DNA of 64,000 bases from an uncultured Pelagibacteraceae bacterium (GCA_902594915.1 CACJOA010000002.1:62001-126000), one strand, 5' to 3'; counted from the first letter of the stretch, positions 1 through 9,119 are shown. The notes: generated from the sequence alone by a model not told the origin. Numbers and translations are program-made.

Positions 1-282
1 TTAGCTAAAGATTGGAGAACGGACAAATATTTAAGAAGACTAGAGGCGCTTATGGCAATTGGTGATAAAGAAAATAGTTATATAATTTCTGGAACGGGTG
101 ATGTCCTAGAGCCTGAAGGTGACATAATAGGAATTGGTTCAGGCGGAAATTATGCTTTGGCTGCTGGTAAAGTTTTAATGGATACTAATATGAGTGCAGA
201 AGAGGTTGCTAAAAAAGCCATAAAGGTAGCCTCTGAGATTTGTGTGTTTACAAATGATAATATTAAAACAGAAAAAATATAA
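1..282 (+). CDS. hslV: ATP-dependent protease subunit HslV, C-terminal part (5' end outside window)
   Basis: The frame is open from the first base, so the gene begins upstream of the window; 93 codons remain, about half of a normal HslV. It reads [16 protein letters not shown] and then a MAIGDKE segment, both typical of HslV after its middle, followed by the conserved [18 protein letters not shown] stretch. HslV is the Thr-nucleophile peptidase that forms a double hexamer capped by the HslU ATPase; the N-terminal catalytic Thr lies outside the window. The stop overlaps the hslU start by one base (TAATG), so the two are translationally coupled. The ATG at 52 is internal, not the start. Confidence 0.95.
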   Translation, partial: LAKDWRTDKYLRRLEALMAIGDKENSYIISGTGDVLEPEGDIIGIGSGGNYALAAGKVLMDTNMSAEEVAKKAIKVASEICVFTNDNIKTEKI

Positions 283-1655
283 TGAAAAAATCTAATGTAA
301 CTCCTCTTGTACCAAAAGATAAAGATAATACAGAAACTAGTTCCTTGGTAAGCTCCTTGTCACCAAGAGAAATAGTTTCAGAGTTAGATCGATTTGTTGT
401 AGGTCAAAATAAAGCAAAAAAAGCTGTAGCGGTAGCACTTAGAAATAGATGGAGAAGACAAGCTCTTAAAGGAGAAATGAAAAATGAAGTTTTACCAAAA
501 AATATTCTTATGATTGGACCAACTGGAGTTGGAAAAACTGAAATATCTAGAAGATTATCAAAACTTGCTGAAGCACCATTTGTAAAAGTAGAGGCAACAA
601 GATTCACAGAAGTTGGATATGTTGGAAGAGATGTTGAACAAATTGTTAGAGATTTAATAGAGATAGCAATTTCAATGGAAAAAGTTAAAAAAAGAAAAGA
701 AGTTAGAGCACAAGCACAAAAACTTGCTGAAGAGAAAGTTTTAGATGCTTTAGTTGGAAAAAAAGCAAGCGCGGCAACTAGAGAAAGTTTTAGGCAAAGA
801 CTAAGAAACGGTGATTTAGATGACAATGAAATCGAGATCGCAATAAGTAATACAGGAACTAATAGTACCTCCTTCGAAATACCAGGAATGCCTGGAGCAA
901 ATGTTGGTATGATTAATATTGGAGAAATGCTTGGTAAATCAATGGGAAAGCAAGAGAAAAAGAAAAAAATGAGTGTAAAAGAATCTCATGAAATTTTATT
1001 AAATGATGAGTCAGATAAACTCATTGAACAAGACAAAATAATTAAAGCTGCAAAAATTTCTACAGAAAACAACGGTATTGTTTTTTTAGATGAAATAGAC
1101 AAAATTTCGGGAAGGACTGATAGAGTTGGTGGAGACGTTTCAAGAGAAGGTGTACAAAGAGATTTACTACCTTTGATAGAAGGAACTACAGTTAATACGA
1201 AATATGGACCAATAAAAACAGACCATATTTTATTTATAGCATCAGGCGCTTTTCAATTGGCAAAACCCTCAGACCTACTTCCTGAATTACAAGGGAGATT
1301 GCCTATAAGAGTAGAGTTAGAAGCATTGACTAGTGATGATTTTAAAAGAATTTTAAAAGAGCCAGATTTTAGTTTAATAAAGCAATACGTTGCTTTATTA
1401 AAAACTGAAAATGTAGATCTTGAATTTTCAGAAGATGGTATCGATGCAATTGCCAATATTGCTTCAGAGGTTAATTCTACAGTAGAAAATATTGGAGCAC
1501 GAAGATTGCACACAATAATAGAAAAAATTTTAGATGAGATAAGCTTTACTGCGACTGACAGATCTGGTGAAAAAGTAGTTATTAACAAGGAATATATTAA
1601 TAAAAATCTAGATAACTTGATAAAAGATTCGGATTTATCAAAATTTATTTTGTAA
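282..1655 (+). CDS. hslU: HslU, ATPase/unfoldase of the HslVU protease
   Basis: AAA+ ATPase of 457 residues that unfolds substrates and feeds them to HslV. Walker A is GPTGVGKT at about residues 79-86, Walker B is VFLDEID near residue 270, the GYVGRD pore motif lies near 110, and the C-terminal domain ends near residue 457. The usual HslU opening ([12 protein letters not shown]) begins only at about residue 27, so this start adds about 25 polar residues. The TAATG overlap with hslV and the lack of another ATG support it, but an internal TTG start is possible. It faces a sulfotransferase gene convergently with an 11-bp gap. Confidence 0.97.
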   Translation: MKKSNVTPLVPKDKDNTETSSLVSSLSPREIVSELDRFVVGQNKAKKAVAVALRNRWRRQALKGEMKNEVLPKNILMIGPTGVGKTEISRRLSKLAEAPFVKVEATRFTEVGYVGRDVEQIVRDLIEIAISMEKVKKRKEVRAQAQKLAEEKVLDALVGKKASAATRESFRQRLRNGDLDDNEIEIAISNTGTNSTSFEIPGMPGANVGMINIGEMLGKSMGKQEKKKKMSVKESHEILLNDESDKLIEQDKIIKAAKISTENNGIVFLDEIDKISGRTDRVGGDVSREGVQRDLLPLIEGTTVNTKYGPIKTDHILFIASGAFQLAKPSDLLPELQGRLPIRVELEALTSDDFKRILKEPDFSLIKQYVALLKTENVDLEFSEDGIDAIANIASEVNSTVENIGARRLHTIIEKILDEISFTATDRSGEKVVINKEYINKNLDNLIKDSDLSKFIL

Positions 1656-1665
1656 TGCTACAAAA
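1648..1665. terminator. Weak hairpin at the hslU 3' end
   Basis: TTTTGTA (1648-1654) pairs with TACAAAA (1659-1665) around a 4-base loop, spanning the hslU stop codon and ending just before the convergent sulfotransferase stop. The stem is nearly all A/T, with T-rich flanks on both strands. It could act as a weak bidirectional terminator; chance is also plausible in DNA this AT-rich. Confidence 0.3.
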
Positions 1666-1666
1666 A

Positions 1667-2509
1667 TTACAAATACCCTAATTCTTTCATTTCTCTTGAA
1701 AAAACGATCTCAACTTCATCTTTAATACTTTTCTCAAGACTTTTCTCCCATTTGTTATCTGGACCCAAATTAAAAAAATTAATTTTATCACCATTTTTTT
1801 TTGTTTTAGCCTCTGAAAAACCAAATTCGTTTTCTAATTTTTTCAATCTTTCAAAACTTGTTGTTTCTATTGATTTTTTTATTTTACTTCTATTAATTTC
1901 AAATTCAGATTTGGATAACTTCTTGATAAAATTTAATACATTTTCAAAAACATTTTCAGTATTTTTGACAAGATCCTCATATTTTACCAATAAGTACTTA
2001 TCCAATTTTTTGAGCTGCTTCCAGGAGTTATAATTAAAATTCCAAGATCCCAAAAGTACAGGGAGATTATCATTAATTGTTTGTTTTATTGCGATATTTG
2101 ATTTTAGATCATTTAAAGACTCTATTAAAGTGCGCTGATAGTGATTTGAATAAGACATAATTACATTTCTTGGATCTCTTACAATATAAATTGCACCACT
2201 TGTATTTTCTAGGTCTGTAAAATCATATTTATTTTCAAATTTACAAAATGCATTATGTGTTTTCCAAAACTGGAGAGAATCCTTTTTTTTATTAATTATT
2301 TTTTGAGCTTCTATGTAATTTTTTTCTACCTCACTTTTTTTGGATAAATCAATTCCAAGTTCCTTGAAGATCTTAATATTTGGAAATTGATCTATCATTC
2401 TTAATAAATCAAAATTAAAATTTCCATCTTTTGTAAAAAAATAAGAAGTTAATAATGCCCTCAACATAGTATTTCCACTTTTAGGGTATGATGCTAACCA
2501 GATAATCAT
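1667..2509 (-). CDS. Sulfotransferase-domain protein
   Basis: 280 residues. The N-terminal WLASYPKSGNTMLRALL matches the 5'-phosphosulfate-binding loop of PAPS-dependent sulfotransferases, and IVRDPRNVIMSY near residues 108-119 matches the 3'-phosphate-binding motif. The family transfers sulfate from PAPS to hydroxyl or amino groups; the acceptor cannot be read from sequence, with a cell-surface glycan or lipid a guess. There is no signal peptide, so it should be cytosolic. It is last in a minus-strand set and overlaps the Smr gene by 4 bases (ATGA-type), indicating coupling. This place next to hslU usually holds other genes in alphaproteobacteria, so this one looks like an insertion. Confidence 0.85.
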   Translation of the reverse strand: MIIWLASYPKSGNTMLRALLTSYFFTKDGNFNFDLLRMIDQFPNIKIFKELGIDLSKKSEVEKNYIEAQKIINKKKDSLQFWKTHNAFCKFENKYDFTDLENTSGAIYIVRDPRNVIMSYSNHYQRTLIESLNDLKSNIAIKQTINDNLPVLLGSWNFNYNSWKQLKKLDKYLLVKYEDLVKNTENVFENVLNFIKKLSKSEFEINRSKIKKSIETTSFERLKKLENEFGFSEAKTKKNGDKINFFNLGPDNKWEKSLEKSIKDEVEIVFSREMKELGYL

Positions 2510-2922
2510 TTGTTATTTTTTTTTAAAAAAATATAAAAAGAGCCACTTCCGCCATCTTTTATATTTGCTTCCTCAATATTATTTATAATCTTCATTAATT
2601 CTAAATTTGTTTTTATATATTCTGGGACTGAATATTTAAGAATCCCTAAATCTTTTGATTTATACGGATTATTAAGATTATCTGAATGGATACCTTTTCC
2701 TGTAATGACAATAATTTTTCTTACTTTTTTTTCATAAGCCTTTTTTATGAATTCTTCAATTAAAGTATTTGCTTCATCTAAAGAGTAGCCGTGTAGATCA
2801 ATTGAAATTATTTTTTTGGAATCTTTTTTTAAATAACTATAATCCTTATCTGGTAAAGCTTGATCGCTCAGTAAAAAATTTTCCCAATCAATTTTATCTT
2901 TTCTTGATATTTTTTTTTTCAA
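2506..2922 (-). CDS. Smr-domain protein
   Basis: 138 residues with a stand-alone Smr domain: IDLHGYSLDEA near residues 41-51 (the LDLHG motif) and IVITGKGIHS near 71-80 (the TGxG motif), both hallmarks of the MutS2 C-terminal Smr family. Related stand-alone proteins are small nucleases or nucleic-acid binders; the exact substrate here is unknown. The basic N-terminal tail is typical of the alphaproteobacterial version found in the oriC neighbourhood. It sits 6 bases downstream of the TimA-like gene and overlaps the sulfotransferase by 4 bases. Confidence 0.85.
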   Translation of the reverse strand: MKKKISRKDKIDWENFLLSDQALPDKDYSYLKKDSKKIISIDLHGYSLDEANTLIEEFIKKAYEKKVRKIIVITGKGIHSDNLNNPYKSKDLGILKYSVPEYIKTNLELMKIINNIEEANIKDGGSGSFYIFLKKNNK

Positions 2923-2928
2923 ATAAAT

Positions 2929-3525
2929 TTAAGTTAATGTCTCAACTAATTCCCAATTAGGGTTGTTAGATCTTGTATCTCTTGAAAATACCCATGTATC
3001 ATATATTTTTTTAATTTTCTCTGGGTCTCCTGAAACAATTTTTTTCTCATTATCTCTAATACAAGTGATAACTTCAGCAACGAAATCAACCGTGACCTTT
3101 AATATTTGATTTATATTTTTATGTTCCTTAATTTTAGCAGAGTTAATGCCAATGAAAGTTATCTCAGCATGATGACCTCTTTTTGATCTATCCTTTAAAG
3201 CTTGATCAAACTGATCAAATATTTTTTTGCTTAATAACGGCTTCGCCTTTGTGAGTTTATTATCATCATCACTAAAATCAGTAATTATGGTTTCATAAGC
3301 AATTTTTGCTCCATTTAAAAATTCACTTTGGGCCTTTTCATCAAAATCTTTTTTTAAATTTTTTTTAAATTCGGGTTCTACATTTTTTAAAATCTCTTCA
3401 AATTGAGGAGGAGCCTTACCTTCGAAACCCGATCTTTTTCCTAAAATTCCTCTCAATCTCAAAAAAATAAAACCAGCAATCATAGCTAGTAAAATTATAT
3501 CTATATATTCAAAACTATAATTCAT
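2929..3525 (-). CDS. Tim44/TimA-family membrane-associated adaptor protein
   Basis: About 198 residues from the ATG at 3525, which places the single N-terminal membrane segment (YIDIILLAMIAGFIFLRL) at the start as in the family; an ATG at 3567 would add 14 residues that look unrelated. A Pro/Gly-rich linker and a C-terminal Tim44-like domain follow (FLNGAKIAYETIITDF, then VEVITCIRDNE-like strands ending NPNWELVET). This is the bacterial relative of mitochondrial Tim44, an inner-membrane adaptor. It diverges from fxsA and secB, matching the usual alphaproteobacterial order. Confidence 0.9.
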   Translation of the reverse strand: MNYSFEYIDIILLAMIAGFIFLRLRGILGKRSGFEGKAPPQFEEILKNVEPEFKKNLKKDFDEKAQSEFLNGAKIAYETIITDFSDDDNKLTKAKPLLSKKIFDQFDQALKDRSKRGHHAEITFIGINSAKIKEHKNINQILKVTVDFVAEVITCIRDNEKKIVSGDPEKIKKIYDTWVFSRDTRSNNPNWELVETLT

Positions 3526-3582
3526 AATATAATAGTAATTACTCTGTTGAATAATTTCAACCAACAATTAAATTAAAGACAA

Positions 3583-4008
3583 ATGAACACAGTATTATTA
3601 ACAATAATTTTGGTCCCAGTAATTGAAATTTACCTTTTTATTAAAATAGGTTCAAATATTGGTGCATTTAACACTATTTCGCTTATTTTTATAACGGCAA
3701 TAATAGGCATTATGTATGCGAGATATGAAGGTTTAAATAATTTAAAATCCGGTTTTAAACAGTTAGTAAAGAATGATGTTCCTGCATATGAAATTATTTC
3801 AGGTGCAGCAATAGCTTTTGGAGCATTACTACTTATAATTCCTGGCTTTGCGACAGATACTTTAGGTTTTTTAATAATATTTCCACTATCAAGAAAATTA
3901 ATATTCGGAAAGTTGTTTAATAAATTTAGAAAACAAACCTCAAAAAAAAATGATTTTATAGAGGGTGAATTTGAGGATATAGATGAAAATGATGACAAAA
4001 AAATTTAA
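3583..4008 (+). CDS. fxsA: FxsA-family inner-membrane protein
   Basis: 141 residues. It begins with hydrophobic segment LLTIILVPVIEIYLFIKIG, the family signature, and has three to four membrane segments up to about residue 105, then an acidic cytosolic tail. FxsA in E. coli affects phage T7 exclusion when overproduced; its normal role is not known. Its end overlaps the next gene (secB) by 26 bases in another frame, so the two are co-transcribed. Confidence 0.9.
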   Translation: MNTVLLTIILVPVIEIYLFIKIGSNIGAFNTISLIFITAIIGIMYARYEGLNNLKSGFKQLVKNDVPAYEIISGAAIAFGALLLIIPGFATDTLGFLIIFPLSRKLIFGKLFNKFRKQTSKKNDFIEGEFEDIDENDDKKI

Positions 4009-4414
4009 GATTTTAGCTAAATACGTGAAAGATATGTCAAGCGAAACACCAAATGTAGAAACTTTTTTATTTGTTAAAGAAAATATATCTAAATATCAAT
4101 TAAACATTGAGATTAGTTCTAAAGCATTAAAAAATAAACTAATCGAAATAAATACAACTCTTAAGTTTGAGGACAAAGAACCTAATGAAAAAAAATCATA
4201 TTATGAAATAGTTTACTCTACCATTGTAAAAATTAATGACGATATAAAAGAGAAAAAAGATTTAGAAAAAATAATTCTTTGTGACGTCCCTAATGCCATT
4301 TATCCAGATTTAGAAAATACTTTTTTAAATTTGATACATAACTCGGGGCATCCTGGAATAAAATTAGATAAAAAAATTGATTTTGATAAACTTTATAATG
4401 AAAGATATAATTAA
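3983..4414 (+). CDS. secB: SecB, export chaperone
   Basis: 143 residues. The FKILAKYVKDMSSETPN segment near residues 8-24 and ISSKALKNKLIEINTTLKFE match the SecB fold that keeps preproteins unfolded for SecA. The C-terminal half is weakly conserved; the zinc-associated SecA-binding tail looks reduced. Three ATGs occur in frame (3983, 3989, 3992); GAGGA at 3973-3977 lies 5 bases before 3983, which favours that start. It converges on dnaQ with a 4-base stop overlap. Confidence 0.85.
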   Translation: MKMMTKKFKILAKYVKDMSSETPNVETFLFVKENISKYQLNIEISSKALKNKLIEINTTLKFEDKEPNEKKSYYEIVYSTIVKINDDIKEKKDLEKIILCDVPNAIYPDLENTFLNLIHNSGHPGIKLDKKIDFDKLYNERYN

Positions 4415-5073
4415 AAATTATTTTTTTTGAGATTTGTTTTTAAGTAATTTTTATGACTTTTTATCTCATTTTCTGAAGGTAATATTATTTTCTTAAAATA
4501 AAGAAATTCATGGTCTTTAATATCTTTCTTTTTGGTTTGCTGTTCTTGAAAATTTAAAGTTGGCTCTTTTTGGTCAATTAAATTTATGTAAACTTTTGCT
4601 AATAAATCACAATCAACTAAAGCAGTATGTTGAACTCTCTTAGAATTATCTATTCGATAACGTTTACACAAAGAATCCAGACTAATAGAAGATCCTGGAA
4701 ATTTATCTCTTGCCAAAGCAAGAGTGTCAATTACTTCATTGTCAATTTTTCTTTTTCCTATCAATTTTAACTCGTTATTAATATGAGATAAGTCAAATTC
4801 TGCATTATGAATTATTAACCTTTTTTTTTCTATGAAAGATAAAAATTGGTCAGCAATCTCACTAAATTTTTTTTTACTTGATAAAAATTCATCAGTATAC
4901 CCGTGAACTTCAAGAGCTTTTTCTGAAACTTTCCTTTCAGGATTTAAATAGCAATGAAAATTTTTTTTTGTCAAAATTAAATTGTCTAATTCAATACACC
5001 CGATTTCAACTATTCTATGTCCATCTTTAACAGAAATACCTGTTGTTTCGGTATCTAATACAATTTCTTTCAT
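4411..5073 (-). CDS. dnaQ: DNA polymerase III epsilon subunit (3'-5' proofreading exonuclease)
   Basis: 220 residues. All three DEDDh exonuclease motifs are present: DTETTG near residues 7-12 (ExoI), HNAEFDLSHIN near 90-100 (ExoII) and HTALVDCDLLA near 147-157 (ExoIII). The last about 50 residues are lysine-rich and correspond to the alpha-binding tail. It edits replication errors in the polymerase III core. It is the last gene of the minus-strand chain ppsR-maf-aroE-coaE-dnaQ and overlaps coaE by 4 bases. Confidence 0.95.
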   Translation of the reverse strand: MKEIVLDTETTGISVKDGHRIVEIGCIELDNLILTKKNFHCYLNPERKVSEKALEVHGYTDEFLSSKKKFSEIADQFLSFIEKKRLIIHNAEFDLSHINNELKLIGKRKIDNEVIDTLALARDKFPGSSISLDSLCKRYRIDNSKRVQHTALVDCDLLAKVYINLIDQKEPTLNFQEQQTKKKDIKDHEFLYFKKIILPSENEIKSHKNYLKTNLKKNNF

Positions 5074-5642
5074 TTTAAAATCTTATTTAATATTTTTCTT
5101 ATTTCATTAGCAACAGATTTTTTTGTAAAATTATTTTTAATTATAAAATTTGAAACTTTTTTTTTATAACTTACCGAGAGTTGTATTTTTTTAAAAACTT
5201 TAATCAAATTTTCATTATAATTCTTCCTTAATTTAAGTTTTACAGCAATATCTTTTCTTTTAGAGTCAACAAATATTAAAATGTAATTTTTTTTATTAAT
5301 TCTATTTTCAAGTAAAAGAGGAATATCGAGAACAACTAGTTTTTTTTCTTTGTTTGTTCTTAAAAAAGAATTTAATTTTTTTCTAATTTCTAAATGAATA
5401 ATCTTAATAATTATTTTTAAATTTTGTTTATTAGATAAGATGGCTTTTATAATTTCTTTTTTATTTATTGGAAACGATTTAATGAATTTTGGTAATTTTT
5501 TTTTAAGTTTAATATAAATTAATTTATTTTCTTTATATAATTTACTTACTTCGTAATCTGCATTAAACACTGGGTACCCAAAATGTTTTGCAACATAGCT
5601 CTTGCCTGATCCAATATCTCCCAAAATACCAATTATGATCAT
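5070..5642 (-). CDS. coaE: Dephospho-CoA kinase
   Basis: 190 residues. P-loop GDIGSGKS lies at about residues 8-15, with GYPVFNADYEVSKL (adenine/CoA-binding Asp) and LVVLDIPLLLE (Walker-B-like DxPLL motif) following. It catalyses the last step of coenzyme A synthesis, phosphorylating the 3'-hydroxyl of dephospho-CoA. Its start overlaps the aroE stop by one base and its end overlaps dnaQ by 4. The protein is unusually Lys/Ile/Asn rich, reflecting the base composition. Confidence 0.95.
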   Translation of the reverse strand: MIIIGILGDIGSGKSYVAKHFGYPVFNADYEVSKLYKENKLIYIKLKKKLPKFIKSFPINKKEIIKAILSNKQNLKIIIKIIHLEIRKKLNSFLRTNKEKKLVVLDIPLLLENRINKKNYILIFVDSKRKDIAVKLKLRKNYNENLIKVFKKIQLSVSYKKKVSNFIIKNNFTKKSVANEIRKILNKILK

Positions 5643-6436
5643 TAGTTAATCATTTCAATTACGTTATTATCAACATTTGGCAAAATACCATGCCAAATTT
5701 TAAAAGCTAATGATGCCTGATAAATGAACATCATTTTTCCGTTCACAGTTAAATTTCCTAAAATTTTACCTTTTTTTAGAAAATTCGTTTCTTTTGGATT
5801 ATAGATTACATCATAAAATAATTTATTTTTTCCAACTTTTGATAAATCTAAATCTATACTATCATTTTTATTCAAACCTATGCTCGTAGCATTAATTACA
5901 ACATCAAATTCAGAAATACTTCCCCAGCTTATTATGCTAATATTTTTAAATAGATCTCTTAAACTTTCGGCTTTTTTGATAGTTCTATTGCTTATAGTTA
6001 TCTTAGATACTTGCATTTTATTTAAAGTATAAATAAGTGAAGACACTACTCCACCCGCTCCTAAAATAAGAATTTTTTTTCCAGCAAAATTAAATTTTAT
6101 TTTTTTAAGGCTAAGCTCGAAACCTCCTATATCGGTATTGTGGCCAATTATTTTTCCTTTTTCCAAAAAAATAGTATTGACTGACTGAGTATCTCTTGCT
6201 TGTAAAGTTAACTCATCAAGATAAGGAATAACTTTTTTTTTAAACGGAACAGTAACATTTATTCCATTAATTTCCTTTTTTCTCACTTGTAAGAGTAAAT
6301 CTCTAATTTGATTTTCTTTTATTTGTTTTTTTTCGTAAATTGCAAAAATATTATTTTTTTTAATCCAATAATTGTGTAATTTTGGAGACAGTGAGTGATC
6401 TATTGGATCTCCAATAACTAAGAATTTTTTTTTCAT
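5642..6436 (-). CDS. aroE: Shikimate dehydrogenase
   Basis: 264 residues. The N-terminal substrate domain has GDPIDHSLSPKLHN (shikimate-binding SLSP) and INVTVPFKKKV with the catalytic Lys; the NADP domain has ILGAGGVVSSLIY and the basic SNRTIKKAE strand typical of NADPH use. NATSIGL and the C-terminal GKMMFIYQASLAFKIW complete the match. It reduces 3-dehydroshikimate in aromatic amino-acid synthesis. It overlaps maf by 4 bases and coaE by 1. Confidence 0.96.
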   Translation of the reverse strand: MKKKFLVIGDPIDHSLSPKLHNYWIKKNNIFAIYEKKQIKENQIRDLLLQVRKKEINGINVTVPFKKKVIPYLDELTLQARDTQSVNTIFLEKGKIIGHNTDIGGFELSLKKIKFNFAGKKILILGAGGVVSSLIYTLNKMQVSKITISNRTIKKAESLRDLFKNISIISWGSISEFDVVINATSIGLNKNDSIDLDLSKVGKNKLFYDVIYNPKETNFLKKGKILGNLTVNGKMMFIYQASLAFKIWHGILPNVDNNVIEMIN

Positions 6437-7020
6437 TTATATTTATCCAGATATTCCTTAATTTTTTTAATTGGTAGACCCATAATAGTATCCTTATCTC
6501 CCTCTATATCTAAAAATAAATTCTTTCCTTCGCCCTCAATTTGATACACATTGTAAGAGTAAAGAGCCTCATCACTTATTTTAGACAAATAATCTTTTAA
6601 ATATTCATCAGTAAGTTTTTTCATTGTAAGTATCGCCCTATCAGTATAATTCCATATCATAGACCCATTTTTTGAAATACAAACTGAACTAATTAAAAAA
6701 TGTCTTTTTCCATTAAGCTTTTTTAAAATCTCTAAAGCTTCTATTCTATTTTCAGGCTTTGATATTAACTTTCCTTCTAAGTCTATAACGCTATCGGCAC
6801 CAATAACTATAATTTCACTTTTTAATTTACTTACTTTGTTTGCCTTAAGCTCGGCCAGATTCTTAGAAATAATCTCAGGTGTTGCATTTTCTTTCAAGAG
6901 ACTTTTTTTTATTGGTTCCTCATCAATGTTCGAGTGAACAACGTCGCAATTTATATTGTTGTTTTCTAATATGTTTTTTCTTACTTTGCTTTTTGAGGCT
7001 AAAATAATATTATTTAACAT
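6433..7020 (-). CDS. maf: Maf-family nucleoside triphosphate pyrophosphatase
   Basis: 195 residues. It opens with IILASKSKVRKNIL (Maf SxSpRR-type motif) and has GADSVIDLEGKLISKP (catalytic Asp) and YNVYQIEGEGKNLFLDIEGD near the C-terminus. Maf proteins hydrolyse non-canonical or modified NTPs. Its start overlaps the ppsR end by 11 bases. It is part of the conserved maf-aroE-coaE-dnaQ chain beside the alphaproteobacterial origin. Confidence 0.94.
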   Translation of the reverse strand: MLNNIILASKSKVRKNILENNNINCDVVHSNIDEEPIKKSLLKENATPEIISKNLAELKANKVSKLKSEIIVIGADSVIDLEGKLISKPENRIEALEILKKLNGKRHFLISSVCISKNGSMIWNYTDRAILTMKKLTDEYLKDYLSKISDEALYSYNVYQIEGEGKNLFLDIEGDKDTIMGLPIKKIKEYLDKYK

Positions 7021-7837
7021 TTTGTTTGAAAATTTCGTAAATTTTTATAATAGAAGCAGCTGTCTCTTCTACAGATTTCCTTGATACATCGATAATTGGC
7101 CATTCATATTTTTTAAAAGTGTTTTTTGCTTCCTCTGTTTCTTTCCTTATTTGATCAATATTGATGTAAGTCTTATTTTCATTATCTTTTATAGAATTCA
7201 TACGATTCTTTCTTAAATCATAAAGTCTTTCTGGTTCTGCATTAAGTCCTACAACACAGCAAATTTTTGGATTGTCTCTTAAGACTTTGGGCAAAGAGTT
7301 TTTATTTACTAATGGAATATTGGAAGTTTTAAATCCTTTATTAGCTAAATATATAGATGTAGGAGTTTTGCTTGTTCTGCTTACTCCTAACAGAATTATG
7401 TCTGCTAATTTTACATCTTTTACAAGATTACCGTCATCATGATTCATTGTAAATTGTATGGCTTCTATTCTCTCATAATATTGATCATTTAATTTATGTT
7501 GCGCACTTGGTTCATGTGAAGCTTGTTGATTTAATAATTTGGAAAAGCTTAAGATTAAATTACCTAAAATTCCAAAACATGGAATTTTTTTTTCACTACT
7601 TCTATTTGCTAAAAATTTAGCTAAATTATTATCAACAATTGTATATAATATTACTACTTTTTCGTTTTTTTCTGCATCAGACAATATCTTAAGAATTTGA
7701 TTTTGTGTTCTTGTAAATGAGTATGAGTGAATTTTATAATCAATATTTTTAAATTGCGCTTTTAAAGCTAAAAATATTCTGTCTAATGTTTCTCCTGTAG
7801 AGTCAGATATTAGATAAATTTGATATGTATCATTCAT
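7010..7837 (-). CDS. ppsR: PEP synthase / pyruvate phosphate dikinase regulatory protein (DUF299)
   Basis: 275 residues. YLISDSTGETLDRI at the N-terminus and the P-loop-like GVSRTSKTPTSIYLANKG near residues 152-169 are diagnostic of the bifunctional kinase/pyrophosphorylase that switches PEP synthase or pyruvate phosphate dikinase off and on by threonine phosphorylation. It is the first gene of the minus-strand set, next to the candidate oriC, as in many alphaproteobacteria. The target enzyme is not in the window. Confidence 0.94.
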   Translation of the reverse strand: MNDTYQIYLISDSTGETLDRIFLALKAQFKNIDYKIHSYSFTRTQNQILKILSDAEKNEKVVILYTIVDNNLAKFLANRSSEKKIPCFGILGNLILSFSKLLNQQASHEPSAQHKLNDQYYERIEAIQFTMNHDDGNLVKDVKLADIILLGVSRTSKTPTSIYLANKGFKTSNIPLVNKNSLPKVLRDNPKICCVVGLNAEPERLYDLRKNRMNSIKDNENKTYINIDQIRKETEEAKNTFKKYEWPIIDVSRKSVEETAASIIKIYEIFKQNVK

Positions 7838-8117
7838 GTATTAAATGTTAATAACTTTTTATTATTCTATTTATAATAGATAATTTTATGTTTCTTTAAT
7901 TAATATTGTAAAACAACGTTTTTATTAACATTATTAAACATGTGAATAAAGTTTTTAGAGCTTTTCATTAATATTAATAAGCTTCAATTTTTCTTATATA
8001 TTTAATAAATTTAAAGCACTAAATGTTAATAAATTGTTAAAAAAATGTTTGTAAAATTTAATCACCATTATTCACAAGACTTACTAATAATTCAACCTTG
8101 TATATTTAATTATTAAT
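7838..8117. other. Candidate chromosomal replication origin (oriC)
   Basis: A 280-bp gene-free, extremely AT-rich segment between divergent ppsR and hemE, the location of oriC in Caulobacter and Rickettsia. Two exact DnaA boxes TTATTCACA occur, at 8068-8076 on plus and 7941-7949 on minus. Three one-mismatch relatives TTATTAACA occur at 7922-7930 (plus), 7846-7854 (minus) and 8024-8032 (minus). A 13-bp direct repeat TAAATGTTAATAA is at 7842-7854 and 8020-8032. One CtrA-like TTAA-N7-TTAA lies at 8026-8040, overlapping a box; that motif is weak evidence in such DNA. The flanking genes' promoters must also lie here. Assignment is inference from boxes plus synteny. Confidence 0.8.
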
Positions 8118-9119
8118 ATGACACTAATTAATAAAGTAATAATAAACAAACAAACCGCTAAAAAGCCAATATGGATTATGAGACAAGCGGGAAGATATTT
8201 GCCAGAATTTAGAGAAATCAGAAAAAGAAATAAAGATTTTATAAAATTGTGTTTAAATGAAAAGTTATCTACTGAGATAACATTACAACCTTTAAAAAGA
8301 TTTGACTTAGATGCAGCTATTATATTTTCAGATATATTAATGGTTCCACATGGACTAAATCAAAAAGTGGAGTTCAAAAAAGGATTTGGTCCAATTTTAG
8401 ATGAAATAAGAATAAATGAAATGTCTACCTTAAATGAAGAAAAGTTTACCAAGAAACTCTCGCCTATTTACAAAATACTTAGCTTAGTTAAATCGAATTC
8501 AGTTACAAAAAACAAAAATATAATTGGATTTATAGGTGCACCGTGGACTTTATTAGTTTATATGATTAACAAACAATCACCTAAACTTAAACTTAAAAAT
8601 AATTTTCTTAACGATATTGCAACTAATAAGAAAATACTATCCTTGTTAGATAAATTTTTAAAAATACATATAAAAAATCAAATAAAACATGGTGCAAATA
8701 TTATACAAATTTTTGATAGTTGGGCTGGTCTTTTATCTGAAAAAGAATTGAAGGATTATGTTTATGACCCAACAATAAAACTTGTTGAATATACAAAATC
8801 CCTTAATGTGCCAGTGATATGTTTCCCGAGAAATATAAAGAATTATAAAAAATTTTGTGAAATTGTTAGACCAGATGTAATCAGTATAGACTATAATATT
8901 GATCCAAATTTAATCGTTAAAGACATAAAAATACCTGTACAAGGAGGGATGAACCCAGAAATTCTTTTATCAGATAAAGAAACATTAAAAAAAGAGGCAA
9001 AAAGATACATGGATATTTTTAAAGATCATCCATATATCTTTAATCTGGGACATGGTGTGCTGCCAGAAACAAATCCTGATATGATGAATTATTTGATAAA
9101 AACTGTAAAAGACTATTAA
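8118..9119 (+). CDS. hemE: Uroporphyrinogen decarboxylase
   Basis: 333 residues. PIWIMRQAGRYLPEFREIR near residues 17-35 is the conserved substrate-binding motif, followed by FSDILMVPHGL with the catalytic Asp, GAPWTLLVYM, and the C-terminal FNLGHGVLPETNPD. It decarboxylates the four acetate side chains of uroporphyrinogen III to give coproporphyrinogen III. It heads a plus-strand haem set with hemH (5-bp gap) and hemG (13-bp gap) and starts directly after the candidate oriC. Confidence 0.97.
   Translation: MTLINKVIINKQTAKKPIWIMRQAGRYLPEFREIRKRNKDFIKLCLNEKLSTEITLQPLKRFDLDAAIIFSDILMVPHGLNQKVEFKKGFGPILDEIRINEMSTLNEEKFTKKLSPIYKILSLVKSNSVTKNKNIIGFIGAPWTLLVYMINKQSPKLKLKNNFLNDIATNKKILSLLDKFLKIHIKNQIKHGANIIQIFDSWAGLLSEKELKDYVYDPTIKLVEYTKSLNVPVICFPRNIKNYKKFCEIVRPDVISIDYNIDPNLIVKDIKIPVQGGMNPEILLSDKETLKKEAKRYMDIFKDHPYIFNLGHGVLPETNPDMMNYLIKTVKDY

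Noticed and set aside
8026-8040. CtrA box as firm evidence of cell-cycle control of the origin
   Set aside because: TTAA-N7-TTAA is easy to meet in DNA this AT-rich; kept only as a minor remark under oriC.
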